DNA of 64,000 nucleotides from the NCBI GenBank assembly GCA_910574895.1, contig CAJTDQ010000006.1, forward strand, positions 76,811 to 140,810. Direction: 5' to 3'. The DNA is from Eubacteriaceae bacterium. GTDB taxonomy: Bacteria > Bacillota > Clostridia > Lachnospirales > Lachnospiraceae. The notes under the pieces were generated by a model. That model did not search any database and had not been told where the DNA came from. It saw nothing but the letters and a program-made list of their open reading frames with translations. A program made the position numbers and the translations under genes. Positions 8,049 through 17,932 of the stretch are shown in pieces (the first letter of the stretch is position 1; each line of letters starts with the position of its first letter).

Positions 8049-9723
8049 AAATGTCAACATGGTAGATGTTGAAAAAAATGAAATAAGACAAACTGATATT
8101 GTTATAGAAGATGAAATTTTTGGACAGATTGCAAGTGGCATAAAGCAGGAATCCGGTCAGTATGAAGTGATAGATGCAGAGGGATTATATGCATTACCCG
8201 GACTGATTGATGCACATTCACATGTAGAATTAAGTTTATTGTCATCTGTACCGCTGGCAGAGGCAATTATGGAAAAAGGTACTGTTGCGGCGGTACTTGA
8301 TCCACATGATGCTGTCAATGTATTAGGAGCAAAAGGCGCAAAGTATCTGATGGATGAAATGGAAACGACACAGTTTACACCCGTTTGGATGGCATCACCA
8401 TGCGTTCCTTCAGCGCCGGAATATGAAGACTGTTTTGGTCAGATAATGTTAAAAGATGTAAAGACGATGATTGAAGATTATGGTATGTATGGCATTGCAG
8501 AAACAATGGACTATAATCGTGTTATTAAAGAGGAAAAAACACTGAAACAAATTTTAGAGTATGCCCAAAATAAGAATTTAATGATAGATGGACATGCACC
8601 ATGCGTTGTTGGGGATGATTTGAATAAATATATTGGCAGTGGTGTATCTTCAGATCATGAAAGTGTATCCGTGGAAGAAATGACAGAAAAATTTCAGAAA
8701 GGAATGACGGTTATTATTAGAAGAGGCTCTTTAAAAGAACCGGCTAGCGCCAAAGAATTTTTAGAACAGGTTGGAGAGTCTGAAAGGATTTTATTGTCTA
8801 CAGACGGATGCATTACTGTTCAGGATATCTTGAACTATGGACATATGAATTATGCATTGTCACAAATCGTGAAAGAAGGAGTTGAACCTGTTCTTGCGGT
8901 AAAAATGGCAACACTATATCCGGCAAAAAGATATGGATTGAAAAATTTAGGTTCTATTCAGAAAGGAAAAACAGCCAGCCTCGTTTTGGTGAAAGATTTA
9001 GAAGATTTTCATGTAGAAAAGGTATTTGTGAAAGGTGAAATTGTAAAAAGAACAGGCACAAAATATTCTTTTGACAATAAAGTTTTAAATTCTATTTGTC
9101 ACGACAATATGACAGACAGGGAGTTAATGATAGAGATACCAGAAGACTGTAAACAAGTAAAAGCTAATATCGTGACAATCATAGATGGTACTTTGGAAAC
9201 GAAGAAGACAAGCAGGGTTTTAACCGTGGAAAATGAAGAAATACATCTGCCAAAGGATGTAATGTATTGTTCTGTTACCAACAGATATGAGAAAAATGGT
9301 TCTACTGCTGTAGGTCTTGTAGATGGCGTAGGAAAATTTGAGGGGGCAATCGCCGGTTCTATTGGTCAGGATACTCAGAATTTAATTGCAATAGGAAGTA
9401 ACCTGTATGACATGAAAACAGCTTTGAATAAAGTTATCAAGGAACAGGGTGGAGTTGCATTAGCAGCACAGGGGAAAAACATTGATTTTCTGGAATTGCC
9501 GGTTATGGGAATAATGAGCCAGAAGCCTATTGAAGTTTTTACAGAAGAACTTGAAAGATTATATAGGGAAATAAAGGACATGGGAATGACCCTTATGAAT
9601 CCGTTACTTACATTAAGTCTTCAGATATCTTTGGCAGTTATTCCGGAGATGGCAATTACCAACAGAGGAGTGCTGGATGTCAATAATAATCAGTTTATTT
9701 CCGTTTTAGAACGGATAGTATAA
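8032..9723 (+). CDS. ade: Adenine deaminase
   Basis: 563 residues of the amidohydrolase-type adenine deaminase, which converts adenine to hypoxanthine plus ammonia. Metal-binding and catalytic motifs are present: GLIDAHSHVELS (HxH), IAETMDYN, DGHAPCV, SSDHES and LLSTDG, followed by the family's C-terminal domain (VMGIMSQKP, NPLLTLSLQISLAVIPEMAITNRG, split here). The chosen ATG at 8032 has GGAG at 8022; an upstream TTG overlaps that site. The 17-base overlap with the phosphoribosyltransferase and the permease 22 bases downstream make one salvage operon. Confidence 0.93.
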   Translation: MKYLIKNVNMVDVEKNEIRQTDIVIEDEIFGQIASGIKQESGQYEVIDAEGLYALPGLIDAHSHVELSLLSSVPLAEAIMEKGTVAAVLDPHDAVNVLGAKGAKYLMDEMETTQFTPVWMASPCVPSAPEYEDCFGQIMLKDVKTMIEDYGMYGIAETMDYNRVIKEEKTLKQILEYAQNKNLMIDGHAPCVVGDDLNKYIGSGVSSDHESVSVEEMTEKFQKGMTVIIRRGSLKEPASAKEFLEQVGESERILLSTDGCITVQDILNYGHMNYALSQIVKEGVEPVLAVKMATLYPAKRYGLKNLGSIQKGKTASLVLVKDLEDFHVEKVFVKGEIVKRTGTKYSFDNKVLNSICHDNMTDRELMIEIPEDCKQVKANIVTIIDGTLETKKTSRVLTVENEEIHLPKDVMYCSVTNRYEKNGSTAVGLVDGVGKFEGAIAGSIGQDTQNLIAIGSNLYDMKTALNKVIKEQGGVALAAQGKNIDFLELPVMGIMSQKPIEVFTEELERLYREIKDMGMTLMNPLLTLSLQISLAVIPEMAITNRGVLDVNNNQFISVLERIV

Positions 9724-9745
9724 ATGAAAAAGGAAGGATAAAAAA

Positions 9746-11128
9746 ATGGAAAAGTTTTTTAAGTTGAAAGAAAACGGAACTTCTGTCAAAATTGAGATTT
9801 TGGCAGGTATAACCACATTTGTAACAATGGCATATATCATTATGGTAAATCCGGCGATATTGTCTACACCGTTTGAAGGGACAGATATGCATGAACCAAT
9901 ATTTAATGGTGTATTTTTTGCTACATGTATTGCTGCATTTATAGGAACATTGTTAATGGGAGTATTGGCAAAACTGCCATTTGCGCAGGCACCGGGTATG
10001 GGAATGAACGCGTTCTTTACATATTCAGTTATGCTGGGAATGGGATATTCCTATCAGGCAGCTTTAGCAATGGTTCTGATTTCAGGTGCTTTATTTGTAA
10101 TTATTACCCTTTGTTCTTTCCGGGAACAGGTAGTAATGGCAATACCAAAGAATATTAAAGTGGCGATATCTGTTGGTATTGGGTTGTTTTTAGCATTTGT
10201 AGGATTTCAGGATGCAGGTATTGTTGTGTTAAATCAGGATACGATGGTATCTATGGTTGATTTCTCGACCTTTGCAAAAGATCCGACAGCGTGCTGGGGA
10301 GCTGTGTTGGCATTTCTGGGAATTGTGCTGACTACAGTTTTATATAAGAAAAATATTACCGGTTCGATATTAATTAGTATCATTGTTATAACAATTCTTG
10401 GAATATTTACAGGAAATACTGTATTTGAAGGATTCTCCATAGACTTTGGAAATCAGTTTAAAGACTTTACAGATGTATCGTTGTTTGCATGTTTTGACGG
10501 GTTTAAAGAATTGTTTCAGGGAAGTTCTTTAGGAAAGGCAATATTGACGCTGATTATGTTAATTATTACATTTTCAATGGTAGATATGTTCGACACACTT
10601 GGAACATTGATTGGTACTGCAAAGGCTGCCAATATGTTAGATGAGGATGGAAATATTCCAAACGGAAAGAAAAGTCTGTTATGTGACGCATTGGCAACGA
10701 TTGGAGGAGCGATTTGCGGTACTTCTACAGTAACAACATATGGCGAATGTATTTCCGGTATTTCTGTAGGAGGAAAGACGGGTCTGACATCGGTTGTGAC
10801 AGCAATTCTATTTTTAGTTTCTATAATATTTGCACCTTTTGTAGGAATTATTCCAGCCTGTGCTACAGCACCGGCATTGATATTCATCGGTGGTTTATTA
10901 TTAAGTGCTATTAAGGAAATGGAATTTGATGATATTACGGACGCAATTCCGGCATATTTAGCAATGTTTACTATGCCGCTGACATATTCTATTGCAAATG
11001 GAATTGCAATAGGACTGATATCATATACTCTAATTAAAATATTTACCGGAAAAATAAAAGAAGTCCATATACTTACAATTATTTTATCAGCGTTGTTTGT
11101 TTTAAGATATTTTATGATATCTCTGTAA
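9746..11128 (+). CDS. NCS2 family purine permease (AzgA/PbuG type)
   Basis: 460 residues with about 12-13 membrane segments and the NCS2 purine permease signatures: GITTFVTMAYIIMVNP at the N-terminus, FAQAPGMGMNAFF (substrate-site region), DMFDTLGTLIGTA and STVTTYGECISG. This branch imports adenine, guanine or hypoxanthine with protons. Its place behind adenine deaminase suggests adenine or hypoxanthine as substrate. It ends the operon at a strong terminator. Confidence 0.92.
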   Translation: MEKFFKLKENGTSVKIEILAGITTFVTMAYIIMVNPAILSTPFEGTDMHEPIFNGVFFATCIAAFIGTLLMGVLAKLPFAQAPGMGMNAFFTYSVMLGMGYSYQAALAMVLISGALFVIITLCSFREQVVMAIPKNIKVAISVGIGLFLAFVGFQDAGIVVLNQDTMVSMVDFSTFAKDPTACWGAVLAFLGIVLTTVLYKKNITGSILISIIVITILGIFTGNTVFEGFSIDFGNQFKDFTDVSLFACFDGFKELFQGSSLGKAILTLIMLIITFSMVDMFDTLGTLIGTAKAANMLDEDGNIPNGKKSLLCDALATIGGAICGTSTVTTYGECISGISVGGKTGLTSVVTAILFLVSIIFAPFVGIIPACATAPALIFIGGLLLSAIKEMEFDDITDAIPAYLAMFTMPLTYSIANGIAIGLISYTLIKIFTGKIKEVHILTIILSALFVLRYFMISL

Positions 11129-11148
11129 GTTAATAAAATTATATAAGA

Positions 11149-11190
11149 GAAAAAAGCTGTACATAAATATTGTGTTACAGCTTTTTTTCT
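11149..11190 (+). terminator. Terminator of the adenine-salvage operon
   Basis: AAAAAAGCTGTA and TTACAGCTTTTTTT form a stem with a long U-tract, 20 bases after the permease stop. Confidence 0.88.
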
Positions 11191-11221
11191 TAAAGATTTT
11201 CATGATTAAAAAAGATATCCT

Positions 11222-11249
11222 TTTACTGAAAATAAAAATATGCTATTAT
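11222..11249 (+). promoter_or_regulatory. Promoter of the TrpB2 gene
   Basis: TTTACT (11222-11227), 16 bases, then TATTAT (11244-11249) preceded by TGC, an extended -10. It lies about 50 bases before the start codon. Confidence 0.6.
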
Positions 11250-11300
11250 AGCATAAGGAATTAAATCGAATTTACTTAAAAATAAAGGAGGACATACTTA

Positions 11301-12686
11301 ATGGCAGATATGAAGATTCCATATAAAATATATTTAGAAGAAAGTGAATTGCCAAAGCAGTGGTACAATGTACGTGCTGACATGAAGAATAAGCCGGCAC
11401 CACTATTAAATCCGGCAACATTACAGCCGATGGGATATGAAGATTTAAGACCTGTTTTTTGTGATGAATTAATTAAACAGGAACTGGATGATACAACAGC
11501 GTATTTTGACATACCTGAGGAAATTTTAGATTTTTATAAAATGTACAGACCGGCACCATTGGTAAGAGCATATTTTCTTGAAAAGGAATTAGATACACCG
11601 GCAAAGATTTATTATAAATTTGAGGGAAATAATACATCAGGAAGTCATAAGCTTAATTCAGCAATTGCTCAGGCATATTATGCAAAGAAGCAGGGGCTCA
11701 AAGGTGTAACTACAGAGACAGGAGCAGGACAGTGGGGAACAGCATTGTCTATGGCATGTTCTTATTTTGACTTAGACTGTCAGGTATATATGGTAAAGGT
11801 ATCTTATGAGCAGAAACCGTTCCGTCGTGAAGTTATGAGAACTTACGGTGGAACAGTAACACCATCACCGTCGGATAAGACAGCAGTGGGAAGAAAGATT
11901 TTAGAAGAATTTCCGGGAACAAGCGGAAGCTTAGGATGTGCAATTTCAGAGGCGGTAGAGGCTGCCACAACACAGGAAGGATATCGTTATGTGTTAGGTT
12001 CTGTATTATCACAGGTACTTCTTCACCAGACAATTATCGGTTTAGAAACAAAGACAGCACTTGATAAATATAATATCACTCCGGATATTATTATTGGCTG
12101 TGCAGGCGGCGGTTCAAATCTTGGTGGATTAATTTCACCGTTTATGGGAGAAAAATTAAGAGGCGAGAAAGATTATAGAATTATTGCGGTAGAGCCGGCA
12201 TCCTGTCCGAGTCTTACCCGTGGTAAATATGTATATGATTTTTGTGATACGGGTAATGTCTGTCCAATGGCAAAGATGTACACTCTAGGAAATGGATTTA
12301 TTCCATCAGCAAATCATGCAGGTGGGTTAAGATATCATGGAATGAGTTCTATTTTATCACAGTTATATGATGATGGCCTGATGGAAGCAACTTCGGTAGA
12401 ACAGACAGAAGTATTCGAAGCAGCTACAAAATTTGCAAGAGTTGAGGGAATACTTCCGGCACCGGAGAGCAGCCATGCGATTAAAGTTGCAATGGATGAG
12501 GCACTCAAATGCAGGGAAACCGGTGAAGAAAAGACGATCGTATTTGGACTTACAGGAACAGGATATTTTGATATGGTTGCGTATGGCAAATATAATGATG
12601 GTGTGATGAGTGATTATATTCCTACAGATGAGGATTTGGCAAAAGGTTTTGCAACAATACCCAATATTCCTGAATTGAATCAATAA
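11301..12686 (+). CDS. trpB2: TrpB2-type tryptophan synthase beta chain (PLP-dependent)
   Basis: 461 residues, longer than classical TrpB (about 400) and typical of the TrpB2 branch. The PLP lysine is in NNTSGSHKLNSA; the phosphate-binding loop is GCAGGGSNLGG and the TETGAGQWG region is conserved. The enzyme condenses indole with serine to make tryptophan. No trpA or other trp gene is nearby, the usual state for TrpB2, which is thought to use free indole or to act on other substrates (family knowledge). AAAGGAGG precedes the ATG; it is a single-gene unit with its own promoter and terminator. Confidence 0.88.
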   Translation: MADMKIPYKIYLEESELPKQWYNVRADMKNKPAPLLNPATLQPMGYEDLRPVFCDELIKQELDDTTAYFDIPEEILDFYKMYRPAPLVRAYFLEKELDTPAKIYYKFEGNNTSGSHKLNSAIAQAYYAKKQGLKGVTTETGAGQWGTALSMACSYFDLDCQVYMVKVSYEQKPFRREVMRTYGGTVTPSPSDKTAVGRKILEEFPGTSGSLGCAISEAVEAATTQEGYRYVLGSVLSQVLLHQTIIGLETKTALDKYNITPDIIIGCAGGGSNLGGLISPFMGEKLRGEKDYRIIAVEPASCPSLTRGKYVYDFCDTGNVCPMAKMYTLGNGFIPSANHAGGLRYHGMSSILSQLYDDGLMEATSVEQTEVFEAATKFARVEGILPAPESSHAIKVAMDEALKCRETGEEKTIVFGLTGTGYFDMVAYGKYNDGVMSDYIPTDEDLAKGFATIPNIPELNQ

Positions 12687-12705
12687 ATTATATAGTTAGT
12701 ATACG

Positions 12706-12735
12706 GAAAGAGACTGTAAAAGGTCTCTTTTTTTC
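12706..12735 (+). terminator. Terminator of the TrpB2 gene
   Basis: AAAGAGAC (12707-12714) and GGTCTCTTT (12722-12730) with a following T-run. Confidence 0.85.
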
Positions 12736-12836
12736 TTAAGAAAATCTTAACAATATCTTTTACTTATATTAAGAGCGGTATTGTAGGATAAACAGCATAG
12801 CTGGTGAGTCCGGATGATAAACATGGGGAGGTAATT

Positions 12837-13502
12837 ATGGACAAGAGAACAAAAAACAGAAGAGTGAGAAGCAGAAGAAATAGGAGAAAACAACTAATTC
12901 GCAGAGTTACAATCTTTCTGATTGCGGTAACAATCATTGTAGGAGGCGTCATAATAGGTATTGACCGTTTGCAGAGTGAGGGAATTATTGGCGAGCAAAA
13001 GTCTGTGGAAATAAAAAGAGATATTCCATTATTGTTTCAGCATGATTCCAGGTGGGCAGATAAAAAATATGGGGATAGTGATATCAAAACTGCAGGATGC
13101 GCACCAACATGTATTGCCATGGTAGTTAGGGGAATTACAAAAAATAAGGATATTACTCCAAGAGACGTAGCAAAGTTTGCTGAAAAAAACGGTTATTATA
13201 TAGAAGGAGTGGGAACACAGTGGACGTTGATGACAGAAGGATGCAGGGAATTTAAAATTAAAGGAAGAGAGATTTCTCTTGATAAATCGCTTGTATTAAA
13301 GTATTTAAATAAAGGTCAGCCGATAATATGTTCCGTAGGACCGGGAGATTTTACAACGGAAGGACATTTTATTTTGTTAGAAGGGATTAAAGATGAAAAA
13401 ATTATAATCAATGATCCGAACAGCTTAAAACGAAGTAATAAATTGTGGAAATATGAAGATATAGAATCTCAGATAAAAAATCTGTGGGTTTTTAAAAGTT
13501 GA
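12837..13502 (+). CDS. Membrane-anchored C39-family cysteine peptidase-like protein
   Basis: 221 residues. A very basic N-terminus (KRTKNRRVRSRRNRRK) and one hydrophobic anchor (about 24-42) place the rest outside the cell. The papain-like peptidase C39 fold is indicated by Cys88 in AGCAPTC, His177 in EGHFILLEG and INDPN, where the Asn/Asp of the active site is expected. It resembles stand-alone Peptidase_C39_2 proteins rather than the leader peptidases of ABC transporters. GGGGAGG decides the start; an in-frame ATG 33 bases upstream lacks a site. Next to a secreted subtilase; a joint role is only a guess. Confidence 0.8.
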   Translation: MDKRTKNRRVRSRRNRRKQLIRRVTIFLIAVTIIVGGVIIGIDRLQSEGIIGEQKSVEIKRDIPLLFQHDSRWADKKYGDSDIKTAGCAPTCIAMVVRGITKNKDITPRDVAKFAEKNGYYIEGVGTQWTLMTEGCREFKIKGREISLDKSLVLKYLNKGQPIICSVGPGDFTTEGHFILLEGIKDEKIIINDPNSLKRSNKLWKYEDIESQIKNLWVFKS

Positions 13503-13533
13503 TGAAAAAGTGATAGCGCAAATATTACAAAAA

Positions 13534-13542
13534 TGATATGAT
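13534..13542 (+). promoter_or_regulatory. Extended -10 promoter before the subtilase gene
   Basis: TGATATGAT forms an extended -10 about 32 bases before the start codon; no good -35 is seen. Confidence 0.4.
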
Positions 13543-13573
13543 TAAAAGATAATAAGGTTAGGAGATGGAAAGT

Positions 13574-16500
13574 ATGAGAAGAAAAACATTAACAAAAATG
13601 TTATCAGTAATTCTTGCGCTATCTATGACATGCACAATAAATCCTGTTATGGCAAGTGAAAGGCTGACAGTAGCAGAAAAGCAGGAGATAAACAAGAGTA
13701 AGAATTATGCAGAAGGACAGGCTGTCATTATGTATGACAGTACAGGTACATCTACGAAAAGCAGAATGAGTACTTCATGGGGAAGCGGTATAGAAATTGT
13801 AGATACGTACATATTTGAACAAAATGAAGCAAAGACAAAGACAAGAAGTGTTTCGGAAACAAATGATTTGTCGGTGTCTTTAGTAAAATCGGATAAATAT
13901 TCTACAGAAGAATTAATTACAATTCTCAAAAAGAATAAAAATATAAAGTATGCAGAGCCTAACTATAAAATTAAAAAACTGAATTATAATGATGCATACT
14001 ATAAATATCAGTGGGCGTTGAATAATGAAGGACAAAATGCAGGTATAGAGGGGTTAGATATTAATGCAGACACAGAATTTCTGGGAGATAAGGACAGAAA
14101 GGAAAGAGTTATCGCATTAGTTGATACAGGAATTGATTATACACATGAGGATTTGAAAGACGTCATCTGGAATAATCCATATAACAATAAAAAATTATAT
14201 GGAGAGCATGGATATGACTTTATTAACAGTGATGCAGACCCAATGGATGACAATGGACACGGAAGTCATTGTTCCGGCATAATGGCTGGTAAATCAGACA
14301 ATGGAACAGGTATTGAAGGAACAGCGAAAAGCTCCAATGTTAAAATTATGGGGCTGAAAATTCTGGATGAGGAAGGTTCCGGATATGGAATGGAATCCGT
14401 GGGAGCCTACAATTATATATATAAAGCACAGCAGTTAGGTGTTAATGTTGTAGCAGTTAATAACTCCTGGGGAGGAGCAAGTGAAGAAGAGTCAGAGATT
14501 CTGAAAACATTAATAAACATGGTGGGAGAGAAAGGTGCCATTTCTGTATGTGCGGCAGGAAATGATGGTATGGATAATGATACGTTTGAATCTATTCCGG
14601 CAAACATTGACAGTGATTATGTGATTTCTGTTGCTGCGTCAAATGAAAAGGATGAACTGGCAAGTTTTTCCAACTATGGAAAGAAAAGTGTGGATATAGC
14701 AGCACCTGGAACAGATATTTTATCGTCTGTTTCATATAACTGCTTTAATCCTTCTATATACGATAACGTGTCAGAACTCTGCGCTTATTATTGCGATTTT
14801 GATAATGTAAATCTTGTAAATATAATTAACAAGGATGGTTATACAGGAAATCAGGCAGGGGCTGGTGAGGCTGCATATGGTGCAGATTCAGATGGTGATG
14901 GAAATGTTACCGTTACGACCACAAATACACAATACTTTGGCGAAAAAAGCAGCACAAACAAGTCTCTGGAGTGGTCTGTTAAAAATGCAGAAAAAGGAAG
15001 TTATCATTATTTTTATCTGCCATATGAAATAAAACAGTCTGCTACGGAAACTTATGCTGCTATGGCATTAAGATTAAGTGGACCGTCAGGACAGATAATT
15101 GATTTTGAAGAGATGCAGGATATAAAAGACTTATTGGGAGTATCTTCATTCTATATTGCAGATTATAAAGTGGATAATAATGGAAAGTTTAATATAGATA
15201 ATGTAGAAATGGATGCGATTGTTGATACGTATATAGAACAGGAAAACTATTGGACGAATCTTTCTATTCCGGTTTCTGAAAAAACAAGGAAAGATGAGAA
15301 ACATGTACTTGTATTTGCAATTGCAGCAGAGTCAGAGGGAGATTTTACTGTTTATATTGATAATTTTGGAATCAGTAAAGAAAATGTTTCATCAGATAAG
15401 TTTGGCAAATATGATTTTTATAATGGAACTTCAATGGCGGCTCCGTATGTGACAGGAGCGATTGCAGCAGTTTCAAATGCATATCCAAAGGAAAGTGCAT
15501 TGCAGGTTAAGGCGAGGGTATTAGGCAGCGTTAGAAGAGGAGAGCATTTAAAAGGGAATGTATCCTCCGGAGGAACACTGGATTTATCAAAGGTAGATAC
15601 TCCGAGTATGCTGGTTGAAAAAGTAAACTATAACAGCAAAAATCAGATTGAAATAAAAGGATATCATATGAATGGTGCGGAAGTTTATGTAAATGACCGT
15701 AAAGTTCAGATAATTTCAAATGATGGAAAGAATATTATTATTGATGGTAAAGAGTATGTAAATAAACAGATCAGCATTAAATTGACAGTTGGTGAAGTTA
15801 TATATGAAGATAATTATTTCTTTTCAAAAGGAAAAGCATTCAACAAAGGGTCCAATATAGAAGGAATAATCCAGGGTGGTCAGCTTTTATCTAGTGGAGA
15901 TTCTTTGGTCTATGTAAATTTAAACGGAGAAGTATCATATGGACTGACATATAAAGATGAAGAGACGAATAAAGAAAGTGTGATGTGGACAGAAGGCATA
16001 ATCGGATTCGAAGCTAAAATGTTTGGAAAAGAATATGAACAGTCAGTAGATTACACGATTTTGAATGATACAGATTATATTTATTCAAATAGAAAAATTT
16101 ATGGAGTATTATCCATAGATGTAGGTTACTCTTCCGACAAGATTCTTGCAGTTTATGAAGAGGAAAAAGGATGGAAGAAATTAGCGGATATTCCAAATGA
16201 CATGTATCAATTGGATGGCAGCACATTGGCGGCTTACAATGGAGAACTGTATTTGATAGGTGGAGTTGACGTAAAAGGAACTTTGAACAGCAGAGTGATG
16301 AAGTATTCGCCAACAACAAAGAAATGGACAAAGGGAGCAGATATTCCTGAAAACAGAGCTTTTTCAAGAGCACTGCAGGTAGGAAAAAAACTAATTGTCA
16401 CATTAGGAAGTAATGGAACTAAAGAAATTCCAAAGAATTTAATTTTTGATGGGCAGAAATGGTCTGTTTCAAAGGTTAAGTTACAGAAATCTATTGACAC

Positions 16501-17434
16501 ATATACAGAGTCTTTTGGAGAGAAAGACATTTCAATAACAACAGCTGAGATAGGACTTGTAAAAGATGGTATTATTTATACGAATCTGAGAGTAGACGGT
16601 CTGGGAGATACATTTGTATATAATGTAGGGAAAGACAATTTCACATCATCAGGTTATTCATTGAATGCCAGTGAACTGAAATATGACAGGTTATTTGCAA
16701 CCACTGTTTACGATAAACTTTTTGTTTTATATGGTGATGAATATGATGAAGACGAAGAAGATGAATGGTTCTGGAAAAATAAATTATCAAATATTGGAGA
16801 TTTATTTGAGGATGAGTTTGAAGGTGCTGTCAGTTCATTATATATTCCGGTGACAAATGGATATATTAATGTTGAAGACAAAAGTGAAATGGGTGGATAT
16901 GTAGAAGGCGCAGGGGCTTATCTGCCGGGTGATACAATTATTTTAAAAGCCATGGTGGAAGATGAAGAACTGAAAATTAAGAATTTTGTGGTAAATGGAA
17001 AAAATATAGCAAAAGGTAAAAATGGATACGTATATACTGTTAATGCGTCTAATTGTCCTAATAAAATAACAGCACAGGTTGTAACATTTTATGGTCAGGA
17101 TTTCAGTATTCCAAAGATTGGTAAAGCGAAGATATCTAAAGCAGTAAGGACAAAGAACAAGAAGAAGATAAAAATTGTTTTGAAAAAGATAAAGGGAGCA
17201 GCAGGATATCAGATTAAGTATTCTACTTCAAAGAAATTTGGCAAAAAAGTTACAAAGACGATAAACAGTAAAAAGGTTAAAGTAACTTTAAAGAAACTGA
17301 AAGCTAAAAAGAAATACTATATCAAGGCAAGGGCATACTCTAGATTCTATGGTAAAAAAGTATATGGAAAGTGGTCTAAAGTCAGAGTAGTAAAAGTGAA
17401 GAAAAAGAAAGCAAAAAAGAGCAAAAAGAAATAG
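13574..17434 (+). CDS. Secreted S8 subtilase with Kelch-like and fibronectin-like C-terminal modules
   Basis: 1286 residues. A signal peptide ends near PVMAS (about residue 28). A short propeptide-like region (TILKKNKNIKYAEPNYKI) precedes the subtilase domain with Asp184 (LVDTGID), His229 (NGHGSHCSG) and Ser620 (NGTSMAAPY); the oxyanion Asn is in AAGNDG. A long insertion, about residues 395-610, separates Asn and Ser and may be a lectin-like domain. Two Kelch-like repeats follow around 870-960 (LYLIGGVDVKG, MKYSPTTKKWTKG), and the tail is a lysine-rich fibronectin III-like module ending in KKKKAKKSKKK, probably for wall or polymer binding. SD AGGAG at 13560-13564 abuts the upstream ATG, so 13574 is taken. 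Substrate unknown. Confidence 0.9.
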   Translation: MRRKTLTKMLSVILALSMTCTINPVMASERLTVAEKQEINKSKNYAEGQAVIMYDSTGTSTKSRMSTSWGSGIEIVDTYIFEQNEAKTKTRSVSETNDLSVSLVKSDKYSTEELITILKKNKNIKYAEPNYKIKKLNYNDAYYKYQWALNNEGQNAGIEGLDINADTEFLGDKDRKERVIALVDTGIDYTHEDLKDVIWNNPYNNKKLYGEHGYDFINSDADPMDDNGHGSHCSGIMAGKSDNGTGIEGTAKSSNVKIMGLKILDEEGSGYGMESVGAYNYIYKAQQLGVNVVAVNNSWGGASEEESEILKTLINMVGEKGAISVCAAGNDGMDNDTFESIPANIDSDYVISVAASNEKDELASFSNYGKKSVDIAAPGTDILSSVSYNCFNPSIYDNVSELCAYYCDFDNVNLVNIINKDGYTGNQAGAGEAAYGADSDGDGNVTVTTTNTQYFGEKSSTNKSLEWSVKNAEKGSYHYFYLPYEIKQSATETYAAMALRLSGPSGQIIDFEEMQDIKDLLGVSSFYIADYKVDNNGKFNIDNVEMDAIVDTYIEQENYWTNLSIPVSEKTRKDEKHVLVFAIAAESEGDFTVYIDNFGISKENVSSDKFGKYDFYNGTSMAAPYVTGAIAAVSNAYPKESALQVKARVLGSVRRGEHLKGNVSSGGTLDLSKVDTPSMLVEKVNYNSKNQIEIKGYHMNGAEVYVNDRKVQIISNDGKNIIIDGKEYVNKQISIKLTVGEVIYEDNYFFSKGKAFNKGSNIEGIIQGGQLLSSGDSLVYVNLNGEVSYGLTYKDEETNKESVMWTEGIIGFEAKMFGKEYEQSVDYTILNDTDYIYSNRKIYGVLSIDVGYSSDKILAVYEEEKGWKKLADIPNDMYQLDGSTLAAYNGELYLIGGVDVKGTLNSRVMKYSPTTKKWTKGADIPENRAFSRALQVGKKLIVTLGSNGTKEIPKNLIFDGQKWSVSKVKLQKSIDTYTESFGEKDISITTAEIGLVKDGIIYTNLRVDGLGDTFVYNVGKDNFTSSGYSLNASELKYDRLFATTVYDKLFVLYGDEYDEDEEDEWFWKNKLSNIGDLFEDEFEGAVSSLYIPVTNGYINVEDKSEMGGYVEGAGAYLPGDTIILKAMVEDEELKIKNFVVNGKNIAKGKNGYVYTVNASNCPNKITAQVVTFYGQDFSIPKIGKAKISKAVRTKNKKKIKIVLKKIKGAAGYQIKYSTSKKFGKKVTKTINSKKVKVTLKKLKAKKKYYIKARAYSRFYGKKVYGKWSKVRVVKVKKKKAKKSKKK

Positions 17435-17468
17435 TGGGGAATTAAAATGAACAGGGAGGAGTTATGTT

Positions 17469-17723
17469 ATGGTAAAGACAATTATAAAAATAGAGGGAAT
17501 GGCATGTGGAATGTGTGAGTCTCATATGAATGATGCTATCAGAAATGTTTTTCAGGTGAAAAAAGTCACCAGTTCCCATAAAGATAAGGAGTCGGTAGTA
17601 ATCAGTGAAGAGTCATTAGATGAAGCTGAAGTAAAAAAGGTAGTTGAAGATACCGGTTATACCTTTGTTTCTCTATCAAGTGAACCGTATGAAAAGAAAG
17701 GTTTATTTTCTTTTAGAAAATAA
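17469..17723 (+). CDS. Heavy-metal-associated (HMA) domain protein
   Basis: 84 residues with one HMA ferredoxin-like domain; the metal site is GMACGMC with Cys13 and Cys16. Such small cytosolic proteins carry copper or a related soft metal (family knowledge). The last 15 residues (EKKGLFSFRK) extend past the domain. GGGAGGAG precedes the start; an ATG five bases upstream is out of frame and closes at once. No copper ATPase is nearby. Confidence 0.85.
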   Translation: MVKTIIKIEGMACGMCESHMNDAIRNVFQVKKVTSSHKDKESVVISEESLDEAEVKKVVEDTGYTFVSLSSEPYEKKGLFSFRK

Positions 17724-17735
17724 TTATTACTAATT

Positions 17736-17776
17736 AAAAGGTCTGTACAAAATTATTTTTGTACAGACCTTTTTTA
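17736..17776 (+). terminator. Rho-independent terminator
   Basis: AAAAGGTCTGTACAAAA and TTTGTACAGACCTTTTTT form a long stem with U-tract, just after the HMA gene. Confidence 0.9.
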
Positions 17777-17932
17777 AAGAAGAATTTATGAATGAATATT
17801 ATTAAAACAATTTTATTTTTTAATATACTTTTATTTGATTAGTATGTGTGATACTATCAGATTATAAGTAGAATACGAATATAATAATATAAAGGCTGTT
17901 GGTTAATCACATATATTAAAGGAGGGATAGAA

